From NCBI RefSeq assembly GCF_901000735.1, contig NC_081547.1:3844001-3908000 (forward strand): a stretch of 64,000 bases of DNA, written 5' to 3'. Below the pieces are notes generated by a model. It did no database searches. It had not been told where the DNA came from and saw only the letters and a list, made by a program, of their open reading frames with translations. This stretch comes from Corylus avellana. Its lineage: Eukaryota > Streptophyta > Magnoliopsida > Fagales > Betulaceae. A program made the translations under genes and the position numbers. Shown piece after piece: positions 44,301 to 57,800 of this stretch; within the stretch, counting starts at the first letter, position 1, and each line of letters starts with the position of its first letter.

Positions 44301-45139
44301 CTCAAGGGCAAATATTTCTTCATCCTAAGAAAGCATAAATATTAAATGGGAGAAAACATTGAAAAAAAAAAAAAAAAATCAAATGTACAAGAATAACAAA
44401 ATCCTATCGCTACTTAATATGACAATTATAAGCAGAAAAACGACACGCATTAATCTCAAGAAAAAAAAAAAGGGGAGGTGTTCAAAAGAAAAAAGAGAAG
44501 GAAATAAAAATTGTGGTTGAAAAGTATGTACTTCTTCCATATAAACATAGAGAACCTTACTTATATTTTGCTAAACGTTCTTTCAATAACAATGAGTTAA
44601 CGATGGACTATCTGAAACAATATCAACACACCAAAACAAATGAGCCACTAACAAAATCATTTAAGCTTTTAAGTAACAACGATTGCAGAAAATCTTCTTA
44701 AATTTCACTTGAATGTCATAAATTTCTACCTGTTGTGTCTCGCCAGAACGGTAGAGCGCGTCCATGTTTAAAGAATGATTCTTGAATACTGGATCACTAG
44801 AAGGATCCTCAGCCAACCCAAGCAACTCATCCTTCAGCATATCAAGCACACGAAGTTAATTAATAATACATCACTTTTTAAAAATGCCTAAATAACTTCA
44901 AATAACCTCTATAATCACAGAATCAAAGGAGTTCTTCACGTAATTTCTATATACAGAGTAATTACATGCAAATAAAAAATCTGTAAATGATTCTCAAATG
45001 CGACATTTATATTAAGTTTATAATCACAATATTTACAGAGAAACGAAGAAGTTTGTAAAATCAGTACCTGGAAGTTCCAGAAGTGAGAGCCGATGAAGTT
45101 GGCGAAACTTCCGACTTGGATGGTCACAACTTCCTTCAT
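38306..45139 (-). CDS. MSTO1: Misato / DML1 homologue, tubulin-like protein
   Basis: Nine coding exons on the minus strand: complement(join(38306..38754, 39445..39564, 39679..39921, 40298..40541, 41757..42123, 43016..43091, 44128..44173, 44730..44831, 45068..45139)), 1719 nt, 572 aa. Every join has GT-AG signals and the frame closes without stops. The N-terminus MKEVVTIQVGSFANFIGSHF and DELLGLAEDP are the conserved Misato segment II tubulin/myosin-like start. YTPRLVSVDFQG, FIVDDSGGFSSVA, VPVGLPSLS and YHCSAVYAAALHSISLPFR are further family hallmarks. The C-terminus is LDPYSQMSSDSD. Misato proteins (yeast Dml1, human MSTO1) act in mitochondrial distribution, and the Drosophila protein in chromosome segregation; the plant role is poorly known. 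The length fits plant homologues. No break was seen, so this looks like the intact parent of the two pseudogene fragments in the array. Confidence 0.92.
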
Positions 45140-46161
45140 GCTTACCCTGTCGTTGGAAGCGATTACTTCACGTAATCTCCTTCCTTAACTAAATTGTAGT
45201 CGTTCAGTAATCGTGATTATGCTGCTAAAAAGTTTTAAGCCCTAGAAGATTCTGCAACTACTACTAACCTACGTATTAGGGTTCTCAGAAATCCACAGCC
45301 AAAACGAGCCTGGCGTAGTTTATATGTGTTCTACTTGGTTTGATCGAAGCGAGGGAAGAGAAGCTGAAGCGGTGGAAAGAGGTGTGACTTGATTCGACCG
45401 AGTGAACCAAACGGCAACGTTTTAGCGTTTTCGAGAGACACTGCTTTTTTAGGATTAACTTGAATACAATAATAGAAACTCACAAGGCTAACGTGCAATA
45501 ATCCTTGAAATATTTATTATTAAAAAATAAATAAATATTAATATTATAGAAGAAAAATGTGGTATATAAAATTATTTTTAACTTTTTACGAAGATTGGCA
45601 TCCTCCTCGTTAGGAACAGAATCAGCTTTGAGTTTTGGGAGGACCTATGGCAAAAAAAAAATTGGGGAGGGACCAATTAGCAAAATCTTTTTACCTTAAA
45701 TTTTTTTTTTCTTGTAATTTGGGTGGGACCCTAGCCCCTGCCGGTTCCCTACTGTCTCCGTCTCTGCTTCTCGTATTAAGCTATCCAAAATTTACTAGAG
45801 AGAGATTATGAAACTCATATGTGTTGAGCAAGTCACCATTGCTCTTTTATTCTGTCCAAATTTTTATGAAATTTGAATAGCCTAATAAAAAACAATTGTC
45901 ATTTTTTTTAAGATGATCGTAGTGTGTTTAATTCGAAAACAATAACTTAGACTAAAATAATTATACATGGTTTTTTTTTTTTTTTTCTAATCAAAATAAT
46001 TATACATGGCTCAATGACTAAAATAATTATAATTGGATAATCATTTAGATTATGCAAGCCATTTGGAAGGATGTGAATTTGTGAAGAGGTGTGTCATCAT
46101 CTTCTATGATACCATATATATAAAAAATAATAATAATAAAATTATATTGAATCACACGTAA

Positions 46162-46203
<42 letters not shown>

Positions 46204-47677
46204 GCCAATAATACAAATACACACTAATAATCAATGTGAGACAATACAATATATATAACCAAACAGTTAAAAGTGTTTTGGGGTGTTTTTTGTTTTTCGT
46301 TTGTAAAAGTATTATCATGCGACATAAATGTTAAAGCTGTTTTTTTTTTTTTGTATATTTTTTAGGAGTGTTTTTAGTTGTTTTTTAATATTTTTATTTT
46401 GAGAATAAAAGACAACAAAAATTTTAACGAACAAGCCTCTAGACTAAGAGTTATGCTATTAATACACACTTTCATTCTTTCGCTTCAACTCTCACACACC
46501 CTTTTATATGGCTTTCAGCCTTTCACTCTCACTACTATTTATCAAAATCAAAATCAAAATCCAATATTAAGAGGATTTTTCTTTTCCCCTTTAATGTTAG
46601 AGCTTGAAAATTCTAAACAGAGGTCCTTTCCACTTTCCACCATCGCTCTTTTTATCTTTAATATTTATGGTTTTCAATCGGTTGAAACCTCCAAAGAAGT
46701 AAATCAAGACGACTTGTCAGCTGCAGAAAAATATCTAGCTAGCCTCGATGAAGACAAACCAAAAGGCTGCAAATTAAGAACATGACAAGATGTAAGAAGT
46801 GTAGGTGCACATGGAGTCACTGTAAGGAGAAAAAAGCTCAACACCACATACCGCGCACCAGCATCCTTTAAGTCGTATATGTCCGCTGGAGAGAGTAAAA
46901 AATTGCGAGGAAGTAAAGAATGTCGGTGCATAGAAGACACTTAGGAATTTATGTAAATATGATTAAGATTATACTTAAAGATAGTAATATACCATTACAC
47001 TTGATAGTTGACATTAATGGCTGCTCATTATATAAACATCATTTTTCTTTGGCAGTTTCATTCACTTATTATATATAGTATCAAGATATTTAATTCATTC
47101 CATAAGTTGTTCTTTTTGTGACTTAACAATAAAGTTGCAGTCCATTCGATTCACATACTCAATGAGCAACATCTTATCACATATTTAATGAGTTGCGTCT
47201 GATTTTATACTAATATAATAGTTAATTCTAACACCAAATAATAAAAACAATGTATAGAGAATGCATAATCGAAAGGAGAAGGCAAATCAAACCTAAAAAT
47301 CTGATATTAGAGCACAACTAACTGAAAGGGAGTTAAATGTTGAACATATGTTAGAAAACATCATGAGTAAAGACTGTCCTGTCATCTCTCAGTCTAGTAA
47401 TAGTATCCCCCTACCTATGGTCATAGCATAAACCTCTTTAAAAGTAGAGGAGTAAACTTGTCAATAGGGCTGCTAAAACCCTCCTCACCTTTCTCTGCAG
47501 TAGGGCCTTCAGAAAAGAAAGAAAAAAGCAACTTTAGTACAAATTCCTCTCTCTCTCTATCTCTCCGTGTCAGAAGTATTAATTATACGTCCATAAAATC
47601 TTATTATTCCCCACGTTTATTTGTATCTGAAAAAATCATGGGGGTTTCAAAGAGTCTACAATCTTCTGCTGCCTTTT
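45140..47677. other. Spacer between Misato and HHO genes
   Basis: 45140-45420 is the Misato leader and promoter side (less AT-rich, with AGGGTTCTCAGAAATC). A TA microsatellite runs at 46164-46201. A 135 aa open frame at 46378-46785 and an overlapping minus-strand frame at 46704-46940 match no family I know and have weak composition; they are not called as genes. A CT run lies near 47549-47560. Confidence 0.5.
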
Positions 47678-49634
47678 CTAGCCATCTTTACGACTAAGAC
47701 CATCTGATTTCTCATCTCCTGCTTCATTGCTGTAGTCATCTCCCACGCTAAGGAGACCCTGTGGAGAACTAGACCGAGAGGTGTTTGGATTTGAGTGCTC
47801 TCCCCATTGATCTTGGGCCATGCATAAGCCATTTGTATTTGAAGAAGATGTAAGTTTTCGAACATGGAGTCTATATTTCTGGGAAAGCACAAGTATTTGC
47901 ACAAATCAATAAGGGAAAATAGGAAGGAAAATTATACAAGACAGAACGTGAGAAAACAGATAATAAGGACTCACTTGCAAATGGCTTTTCACCTCATCAT
48001 TTGTGAGACCATCCACCTGCATGAGGTCTCTAATTTGTTTAGGAGTGGCCACTGCAAAGGGGAACGAAACAATCAGATCAATACCACAGAGAGAGTCTGA
48101 GAGCATTTAATTATATAAGATAACTTAATTCAAGTATGTGAAGAATAGCTAAATTTTATTTTTATGTAAAATGTTTAAGGGAGGCCATAAAAACATGCAT
48201 GCTTCAGCAAAATTGAATAGTACTTTTTTTTTTTTTTTTTTAATTAATTTCTAAGGGAATAATTTCAAAAAATGCTTCTGAAAGCCCTGCAACCGGCAAG
48301 CCAGGCTACTGGAATGTCAGAAAACAATGAAACCACCCCATTCTGGTTCCTTAAAGTGGTTCAACTGCAAGCATCTCCCAAATAATTTGCATTTCCTACA
48401 TTTACTTACCTAACAAAGACCCTGAAAAGAGATAAAGATCTCAGTAATTTTGCTGTCGGAGCTGTTAATAATTTGGTCAACAAATTGCTAACAATCTGCC
48501 AGCAAATTGCTGATAGCTGAATCCCAAAAAGGAGTACATTCTCTTCTTTTTGCTGACTTCACTAACCCTAACCTCATATGGGATTTACAATAATTATTGC
48601 CAGTAATTTGGACAAATACTGTAAAAACTTTGTATAAACACACCTGCCCAGTAAATAGCTTAAAATTTATTTGTGCAGATGGTTATCGTTCACAATTCTG
48701 GAAGGTAAAACAAATTATCAATCTCTAAAGATCCAAAGTCCAACCAAAATTTTTCTTTTGAATGCTGTTAATTAATTTACAAGGCCTAACCTTGCTCACC
48801 CCCAAGTTGTCGAACAGCCTCGGAGAAACACCGATGCAACTGAGGCGACCAGTACCGCCTTTGTTTCCTAGGTGGGTCTGTCAACAAAGGTGAACCAGAA
48901 GAACCACCTCTGCAACCAGAATAGCTTCTTTTTTTGGAAACCGAATTGCCTGGATTCAATTCAAGCAGTGGAGGAATCATAAGCGAAAGACCAGTGACTT
49001 GTGAAACCTCGTTTTCTTCCTTTGATGCCTCAAATGCCCCTCCCCTGTTTCGCTTACCCCATGGCTGAGCCGGGTTCTCCAGCACAGACCGATCGTCTTC
49101 TTCACCTCGCTGTAATCAAAAACAAAAACAAATATTAGAAATTTAATCCCCAGAAACCCCAGAAAATTTTTACTCTTTCTTAGATTTTAAAAAATCACCA
49201 ATTTTGCTTCTGAGGCTGAGTCTTCTTTCTTGTAATCGCAGGTGGTACCATTGCTCCAGAGCTGAGCAGAGCTCATCCAGTTCTTCTTGTCAGCGCTATC
49301 GATTTCCGTACACTGCATTGCCTCCTCCTTCAACCTGCCAATAGCTACACACCCACCACATAAAATTCAATAAATACTAAATAAACCCCATAAAATCGAA
49401 AAGAACAGAGAGGGAGAGAAAGAGAGAGAACCCACCATCGGTTAAGAGAAGCATACAGAGAGGAAGCTCGCGTTTGAAAGCTTCGATCTTCCTCCTTTCA
49501 TCTTCCAATCTTTGCACACAATCATCGAGCTTTGACAGTTTCTCGGAGCCGTTTTTGTTGGTTGAAATTTCTCCGAGGAATTCAGAAATGGTTTTCGGGA
49601 CAAAGACCAAGCTCAAATCCAAAGTCGGTCCCAT
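47678..49634 (-). CDS. HHO/NIGT1-type GARP (G2-like) transcription repressor, HHO5/HHO6-like
   Basis: Five exons: complement(join(47678..47878, 47975..48051, 48791..49109, 49199..49344, 49436..49634)), 942 nt, 313 aa, all with GT-AG joins in frame. The N-terminus has an LxLxL-type motif (LDLSLVF, residues 5-11) and the HHO globular region ([43 protein letters not shown], about 19-74). [11 protein letters not shown] is a second possible repression motif. The GARP DNA-binding domain starts at [19 protein letters not shown], continues through [20 protein letters not shown], and ends with the hallmark SHLQKYRLH split across exons 4 and 5. Family members are nuclear repressors of nitrate and phosphate starvation genes; HHO5 has also been linked to floral meristem control. 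Assignment to HHO5 or HHO6 is by resemblance only. Confidence 0.9.
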
Positions 49635-49940
49635 TTCTCCCTCACCCTCAAATATTTTCTCTCTCTTTCTTCGTCTCTAACATAGAAGCCGATAACTTAG
49701 AACAGGGAAAGCCCACACGTTTTATATTGGAGATTCAGAAGTCAGGACAAGAAGATACGAAAACTCGCACTCGGGTCGTCGCGTCTCCGAGTCTCACTCG
49801 GTGACCCGGTGAAAAACTCGCCTCGGGCTCGGGCGAGTGGTGGGTGGAGTCAGGTGGGAGAATCTTTGGATTACGCGGCGTGGGTCAAAATGAAATTTTT
49901 TATTTTCTTTTTACTTTTACTTTCTTTTATTTTATTTTGG
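49635..49940 (-). promoter_or_regulatory. HHO gene upstream region
   Basis: CT/GA-rich leader to about 49680. A short symmetrical block near 49790-49840 has repeated CGAGTCTCACTCGG, GACCCGG and GGGCTCGGGCGAG motifs, which are G/C-rich against an AT-rich background. No TATA box was identified with confidence. Confidence 0.4.
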
Positions 49941-50309
49941 GTAAAGTTGACTTAACCCTTCAAACTACCACCCTAATGTTAATTTACTTCCAAACTATCA
50001 ATTACGACAATTTGCCTCCCAAACTATCAAAACAATGACAATGTACCCCAAATTTTAACAAAATGATAAAGTTATCCTTATTAAAATAAAAATAAAAATA
50101 CTAAAATTTAATTTTTTTTTCAAAATTTTAAGGGTATTTTTGTCTTATTAAAAATTCTATAGGAGTAATTTTATCATTTTGCTGGCATTGGGAGGTACAT
50201 TGTCATTGTTTTGGTAGTTTAAGAGATAAATTGTCGTAATTGATAGTTTGTGAGTAAATTGTCATTAAAGTGGTAGTTTGAAACTTTGAGGGGGTTAAGT
50301 GAACTTTAC
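49941..50309. mobile_element. Long foldback MITE
   Basis: GTAAAGTTGACTTAACCC at the left and GGGGTTAAGTGAACTTTAC at the right are inverted repeats that extend inward for about 150 bp per arm, with motifs TTCAAACTACC, CAATTACGACAATTT and AATGACAATGTACC present in both orientations. The arms are diverged; no coding sequence. Lies just upstream of the HHO gene. Confidence 0.8.
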
Positions 50310-52672
50310 TCTTTTATTTTTTTTTTTAGAGGAGTTGTTTTTTTTTTTAAATTACCCTGAAACTTCTCATATAAATACTTTTCAAATCAAAACAAAAAAA
50401 TAGATTTCAAGATCTATCAAATATATTAATCTAGAAGCATTTTCGCGTCTTACCAAACTACCCTTTTCGTGTTTGTGATTCTGTGAAGGCAATCAAACCT
50501 TGTGATGTTCTTTTACTTCACAATTTCTGCCTTCACACTTCTTAACCCAAGTCAACAAAGACAATTCCAGTTTTTACCCGGGCAATTTCCTACTTTTCTC
50601 TTTCTCACTATATTATCAAACATCAATGAGTACTTTTTCACCTTAATTTTCTCATTAGTCCTTTGTTGACTGAGTTTCCACAAAAAAAAAAAAAAAAAAA
50701 TTCATTAACTTAAACAGAATTTTAGGTCATGGATTTTTATAATTTTGAGAGATGTTAGCGGTTCTTAATTGTTACAAACAATTGAGATGGGTTAGGTTAT
50801 CTTAAGATCAAAAGCATTACATTTTAGGGTTTTTTTTCCTCTATGAAAAATAATATAAAGTTATATGTGATTAAATTTTGAAGAAAAATTTTAGAAAGTA
50901 TAACATTCCTCATGAAAACAATCATAGAACTCACAATTGAGTGAAACTATTCATGCCAATATGGACATGCGTGATACATCAGCACACCCTCTCACTTGCT
51001 ACCACATGGTAGCCCTTAGTCGATAGCTTGACTAACTTGTCCTTTTAGTCATTTTTCGACTCCTTAACGAACTCTAATTAACCTAAAATTTTGAGAATAA
51101 CGATAACTCATGTTGATATTTTACTTGAAACATTTTGAGAATATTTTCTCATTACTTTTATGAAACCGAATTTACCGGGCACAATATTCTCCTCCATTTG
51201 TTTTCGACTTCTATTCAAATTCCAATCAATCTCATATTTATAGGGTATATACAAGTCATAAATAAATAAATAAAAAACTATAATATCTTACTTCAAGCTG
51301 TGCGAGAATATATTTCTATTATTTTATGCAATCGAAATTATTGAGTGTTACAACCCATACTTAACTCAAATAGCTTTTTTTGTTAAAGCAAAAGTCTTGC
51401 GTCTTACTTACCCAAAGTATATAAATCTACTACCTAAGATAAAAAAGATGTATCTTTTTCGTTTTTATGTTTGAAAATGTTCAACACAAGGTGATATTCG
51501 ACCTACGTAATTGTGAGAGTGGATGTCACCTAAGGGTGTAAGAGAGTGAGCGAGAAAAAAAAAAAAGAATGATAAAATATTAAAAATGAAGGGTAGAGAT
51601 GGCATGATGGGAAAATAAATCAATATGGATTAGGCTGACACGTTGGGGCCGGGCTCAATTTTTCCTCTGTATATATCCCCAATCAAAGGTCTAGAATGGA
51701 AAAGCGAAAACAAAAAGAGGTTGTCACCACTAACCAGACATTAACACGTGGCGAGGTGCTTTTCATATAGCGGGTGAGATTCGTGGTCTCTCACGAGGGA
51801 ATCGTTTCTTCGAGATCAAATTCCTGTGCTGTTGCTAGAAACGCTTCGATTCCAACGATGAGATTCTCATTCTATATGAACGACACGTGTGAAAAAAGCA
51901 TCCCATCTTTTCCTTCTTCTTCTTCATGTGAGATAAAACGGAGGGTCGTAATGTGTTGGTTAGAGATAAGGATTCTACGTGATGGGCAAAGGTTGTTTTT
52001 GGTTTATTTTGTCACAGAACAATAGAATTATGCCTTTCATGCAAAATGACAACTATTTCAGACCATCCTTTGTTGGCTTTTTTTTGCATATTTTTAATAT
52101 CCTCTTGTGTTTATTGAATGGTTCCTCGTGGGTTTTTTTTTTTATATATGGCAATTGCTGACATCAAAAGTTAAAAGAGAAAACACACAAGTTCCACTCT
52201 CAATTTGGTGGATCATATCCAATAAACCAAGTTTGCAGAATATGCCTAAACAACTTTGCAACCGAGAAAAAAAATATGTATATATACTTTAGTCTCGTTG
52301 AGCTTAAATAACACTCTTAAACTTTAAAAAGTGACAATTGATTCTTTTAAACTATTTAGTTTTTTTTGCTTCAACCCATTTATTAGGATTTTCTGTTAAT
52401 TCTTATGAAGAATGTGTCGTGTGTGAGTTAAATTATCCATTATACCCCAATGGCTCCAAATGTAACCAAAGCTTAATTATCACCATTTTCTCTATTTGCA
52501 AATATACAATGGTCGAGTTACGCTACTTCTTTCTCAAATGAAAATATTTTGTCATAAATTTTGGTTAATAACCATTTTCACTAATGTTCATCCTCGCCTT
52601 TTACCATTAGTTTGAAGGAGTCGCATGATAAAAAAAGATTTATATATTAAAACATGCAAACTTATCACAAGA
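50310..52672. other. Spacer between HHO gene and tRNA-Glu
   Basis: No recognisable gene. Poly-A/T tracts near 50683-50700. The ORF at 51774-52025 is preceded by CACGTGGC and a TATA-like CATATAG, but its translation (MRFVVSHEGIVSSRSNSCAV..) matches no family I know; it is left uncalled. Confidence 0.5.
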
Positions 52673-52744
52673 TCCGTTGTCGTCCAGCGGTTAGGATATC
52701 TGGCTTTCACCCAGGAGACCCGGGTTCGATTCCCGGCAACGGAA
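52673..52744 (+). tRNA. trnE: tRNA-Glu (anticodon UUC)
   Basis: A 72 nt cloverleaf: acceptor stem TCCGTTG pairs with CAACGGA, A-box region TCCAGCGGTTAGGAT, anticodon loop CTTTCAC with TTC at 52706-52708, B box GGTTCGATTCC, discriminator A at 52744. No intron. The nuclear type is inferred from the surrounding DNA. A TTTTT terminator is not immediate, but TTTTTGT follows at 52750. Confidence 0.95.
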
Positions 52745-54854
52745 ATATGTTTTTGTCCAAGGCCAGAGTCAAAAAAGAAAAGGCAGCGAAAAAGTTTTAA
52801 GAAACTGAGAAAGAGTATGTGGGGCTTCGTGTTTGTTAATAATGTGTGTTTTTTTTTTTAAAAAAAAAAAAAATAGACATAAAGCTAAAAACAATTTTGA
52901 GTTGTTTGTTAAAGTTTTGATTTGAAAACATAATGCAAAAGAAATAAGAAAAAGGGTTACAAACAAAGCCGAACTTGAGTTATTTTAAACCCCCTTAAAA
53001 GAACCCATTCACAAGTCTTCTAGCGCTTCTTTGATGCGAACACTGCTTCCGATTTTGTAGAAGCTCTTAAAATATGAAGCATTTGAACATGACAATCACA
53101 TATCTAACATATGTCACACCAAGTAATCCATTCAATGCATGAAGAGTTTTTACATTATCGTGCAAGTACTCGACTATTAATTGATTTGATTTTGCTACAG
53201 GAAGAACAAAATTGGTGAAGGGTTACCCGCGATTCAAATTGAAAAAAGAGATAAACTATGAAATCTAATAATAATTTTTTGTTGTTGTCATGGAGCAAGT
53301 GTGAACGTAAAAGTGTATGTAGTATTTCTCATATTTTACTAATTGATGTGGCAAAATTTTAGTCTTCAAATATGTATTTGAACAAGTGTTTTATATCTAG
53401 ATAAAAATAGGAGGAAAGTAGTGGCTTTGCAATGAGAAGAAAGCCTCTCCCTTAGGTAACCAGATATTGACCGCAGGACTATAAGTTGTTTGTCCATCGT
53501 TTCATTTGGTAGTTGTGATATAGTTGGTTTGGATAAAATATTCTACCTACTTATGACTTGCATTATTATCCTAAAAAAAAAAAAAATCTCTATATTCTTA
53601 ATTTTGCAACTATGCCATAATTTCACGTAGCCAACATAAGATTATGGATGCAAGAAACGAAGAAAATGCTAATCTAAGCTTATCATATTTTTGAACTTGT
53701 GTGTTTATTAACATTTATAGAATGACATGCCAATCACTACATTTCCTTAACAACGATTTACCCAGGTAAAAGGCTCAAAGTTCATGCTTTATCTAGTAAG
53801 AAATGAATGTTATTCAGTCTTACCATTCTCTGCAAGATGTAAAAAAATTGATAGACTATATACACACTCGACCGATTCAGGACAGAAAAACGAACTTGGG
53901 AGCCTAGGATTTTGGTAAGGAGGGTCAGACTTAAACCGCAAGTCCCAACAAGAACACGGAGATTTTCCATTTTCCATTTTCCTTTCCCTGATTTAAAAAT
54001 AAAAATAAAAATAAAAAACTAGAACACTAAGACCAACGCAAAGAAATAGAACAGAGAACATACGAGAGGATTTGGCAAGAGAGAGAAACCGAATAGCTCG
54101 ACCAATCATGTCAGACTAACAGTTCTTTAGTTAGAGAATGTCAGAATTGTAGCATTGAAGATAACTACTTTTTCATTTCAATCCGTGATTTCAGGCACAA
54201 AATCTAACTAAAGCCATAATCCATTAATGACCACATAATCCGATGTGAAAAATCCAGCAATGAAACTCTCTACATAAGAGGTCATATAACCATTATAAGT
54301 ACACCCATGCTCATACACTAAATCTCACAAAACCCTGAGTGCCATACTATGCTCCCTTTGCTAATTTAAGTAAGCAAATTTAAGTATCAAAGAGTTTTCC
54401 CTGTTGACAAGCTCTGACAAGTCTTCACTTGTCCATAGACGCTTTGCATGTGTCCATTGGCTGAACTTGACCGTCCAATCAAGTGCATCTTCAACATCAA
54501 TAATGCCCCACATTTCTTGCAAATCATATTATTATACTACTATATTTAGGCTTCCTCTTTGACCTTTGTAACTCTACTGGAAGTGCAAGGCGGAGATATC
54601 AAAGAAACGAAAAATACTAAGACTTACAGTAATCCAGCAGCTAAGCAAGACATGAAAATGTAATACGAAATGCCAGAGAAAATGATTTAATTTTTTTTTT
54701 CCTTTTTCTTTTTTTAAAATTTTATATTTTCCCTGTTTGTGGGCCGTACAAAAAGATACACAAAAGAACCAACAAACAAAACACTGAAAAGCTAAACTAA
54801 ACGTAGTAGCAAAACTTCCATTCCATTGGGTTTGACAAGAACTGTGCAAGTGAC
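52745..54854. other. Spacer between tRNA-Glu and SWIB gene
   Basis: AT-rich with poly-A/T tracts near 52850-52874 and 53573-53586. No gene recognised on either strand. The last ~300 bases probably include the 3' untranslated region of the SWIB gene. Confidence 0.5.
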
Positions 54855-57800
54855 TCACTGTTCTGCTTTGATGAAATGAGCAGCTAGGAGTTTTGAAACA
54901 GTGAAGCCAGTAAAGGAGTCAACGTCAAAGAGTTCTTTCAGCTTCTCATCACATAGTATTCTCCTCTTGTCGGATGGATCCTTCATGAACAAGCAAAGAG
55001 AGTTTTTGAGTGACTTTTTAGCTACGCATTCACAAGGAAAGATGCCATAAGAAGCCAAAACTGATACTAAGCATTTCTGTCACAGAACTATTATCTACCT
55101 CTACCAAATTGATAGGATCCCCAAAATAAACCCTTCCTCATAAAGATAAACTCTGCAACAGTAGTGTGATTGATTAAAGATTTAAAGTACTCCCTAACGA
55201 TACCTCAGTGTCACCCTCAAGACTGCCATAAAGAAAAAAACAAGACATTACATTCTACATCATAATGACGACCACAATTTAGCACAATGTCAACTTCTAA
55301 GTTACTAATAGTCAGAAAGAGTGTAACTTACTGGTTCATCTTCCTTTTAGTGTGCCCCCAGTTGCAGGGAGATGCCCCCTTTTTTCTGGCATCCTTTTGT
55401 ATTGATATTTTACTTACTAGGGCACACCTTAAGGGTACCTCAATCGACTAGGGACAACGCCTCATGAAATAGAGGTCACTAATTTGAATTTCCCCTTCCC
55501 CTCTCTTGGGACCAATTACTTATAAAAAAACAAAAAAGAAAAAACGAGCTACGCAAACACCATTTGCACACAAGGTCCAAGTGATCCTGATTTCATAATC
55601 AGGACTAGCCATTTTCTCAACTCAGCAGGCTGCTATGATTTTTTAATTTTAGAAAATTAATTAAGGAGTGGAATGATTTTACAGTTTTCTTTGAGGCAAT
55701 TTAGAATGAAAAGAGGAGGCCACCTTGATCAAGAAATCAATAAATCTAGAACTACGAAGTAATCATAGCGTTTCATCAAGCAGAGAATCAAGATACCTGG
55801 AGGTTGTTTTGCTTTATGTACTCCCACATTCTTTTTACTGCACCAGCCCGTGATAATTCACTTTCCCCAGTACCAAAGAATTTCACTAGGGCGTCTGAGA
55901 GTTGAAGAGGAGCAAGAAAACCAGATTTCCCGCCCTTCTGCCTTTTTTCCTTCCTTTTTGGCTCATCTGGATCTGAAGTTGAGATCAAGATGAGGTACAT
56001 AAAAAGAATGCCATAAACCTGTTACAAGTAATTAACTAGTATATGCTGTTCAGAGCTAAATTCAATTAGCTAACCCAAATAACTTTTTAGCAATGAAATC
56101 TAGTAAAGCTCACAAGGGCTACAAACCCAGGTGGAGCTGTCTACCAGGAAAAAATGTACTATTCTTTCACCTTTAAGTATAACTTGTCAGTGAAAGAGAA
56201 GGTTGTGTCAAATAGACTCCCACTGCACTGAAAGACCTAGTGTAATGCATATTCAATTGAGTTGCAAACATAAGGAAGCAGAATTCTGAATGTGAAAGGC
56301 AAGAAGAAAGTATGAAGTCGAGCTAAGAAGAAAGATGTATCACCATCAGTAACATGCAATTGGTGAGAAGAAGGCCATGGTCACTCCACGTACCAATGAA
56401 AAGCAACATTTATAACAAGCATCATAATATCATCTAGAAAACTGAATTTATTGGTCCTACCTTCTTCTCTTTCTTGCTTCTGCGGTTTTTCCTTCTGTGT
56501 TGACTTGACGGGCAAAACTATATCAAGAAACATAGAATAAGTAATATTTCAAGAATTTACATGAGACTGAAACTAGAAAAGACGTGATAGTTTGAGTCAG
56601 CAATTTATAGAACAAAGGCAGCATAATATTTATGAAATCAATAAATGTTCTTTCTTAGTTCTATAAAACATTATAGGATCATTGCAGTGGTCAAACTTCA
56701 CAATCCTTCTCAAAGAAGGAACACAGTAAAAATTGGGAACAAGAAATTTTCTATTAAAAATTTTACAGATCCAACATAAAAAATAACAGAAATAAAATAA
56801 ATAACTAACAAAAATAAAGAGGTAATGGCATACCATCATCTGAATCCAACGGCCAAATATGCTTTGATAAGACCTTATTCATTTGGAACATGTTGATGGA
56901 ATCAACACGGAAAAGGGCACGCAATGGTTCATCACAGTTTATATTTCGCCTATTTTTGGGGTCTTGCAAATTTTTCTCTCTAATGTAGGCCCACAATTGC
57001 TTGACAACCTAGAACCGAGATAACAAACAAACAATTTTACAATAATGATGATTCCTGAACTACCAGATTAATAATGACAATGGAAAAGTAACTTCTCCAT
57101 CATTTTCTAAATATACCTCAGTCCTTGCCATTTCAGGCTCCCCAAGGAATTCCTGAAGTTGTGGAGAAAGGCTACATAATTTATTGAAACCACCCCCTCT
57201 TTTCTTTACCTCAGGACTAAGCTTGTTAGACCTGATTTTTAAGAAAAAACAACAATCAGTGAACAATGTATATGGAAGATATTCCAGGTGAATACACGAG
57301 ATCCATTTGAGATATAAGAAAATGGGGGAGATTTAATATATATATATAATATAAAATAACAACATAGAAACTTCTAAAACAAATTTCCAAATAAAGTAAC
57401 AACTTTGTGTGATTGCAGGGACAGCCACTAAATTAACCCAATAAATACAGGGATTAATGTTTTGGGGAAAGATGCCATAAATTTGTTTGTTTGTTTTTGT
57501 TTTTGTTTTGTTTTGTATTTTTTTTTTTTCATTGTTATAGGCTGCATACTGTCTTTGCACAGTTCACCTACTTCACCCACAACAAAAAATCATTTTTTTT
57601 TTAAAAAAAAAAAAAGAACAAAAAAGCTGAACCCATTTTTTACTGAATCTGCAATGAGTGGGGAAAAAATAAACCACAGATAGTTTACAGAATACATCAT
57701 TAGTAACATCAAGCAACTTTTGAATCATAGTGGTTGCTTTTTCAGTGAAGTCAATTGTAAACATTCATTTTTTCATATAAGATGCACAATAGGCTGATAA

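Noticed and set aside
46164..46201. Perfect TA repeat as a possible origin or cruciform site
   Set aside because: Simple microsatellite; no accompanying elements.
46378..46785. 135 aa open frame with an overlapping 78 aa frame on the other strand
   Set aside because: No family recognised, AT-rich codon use, no convincing promoter or splice context.
51774..52025. 83 aa open frame preceded by a G-box-like CACGTGGC
   Set aside because: No family resemblance and no supporting structure; kept as a note only.
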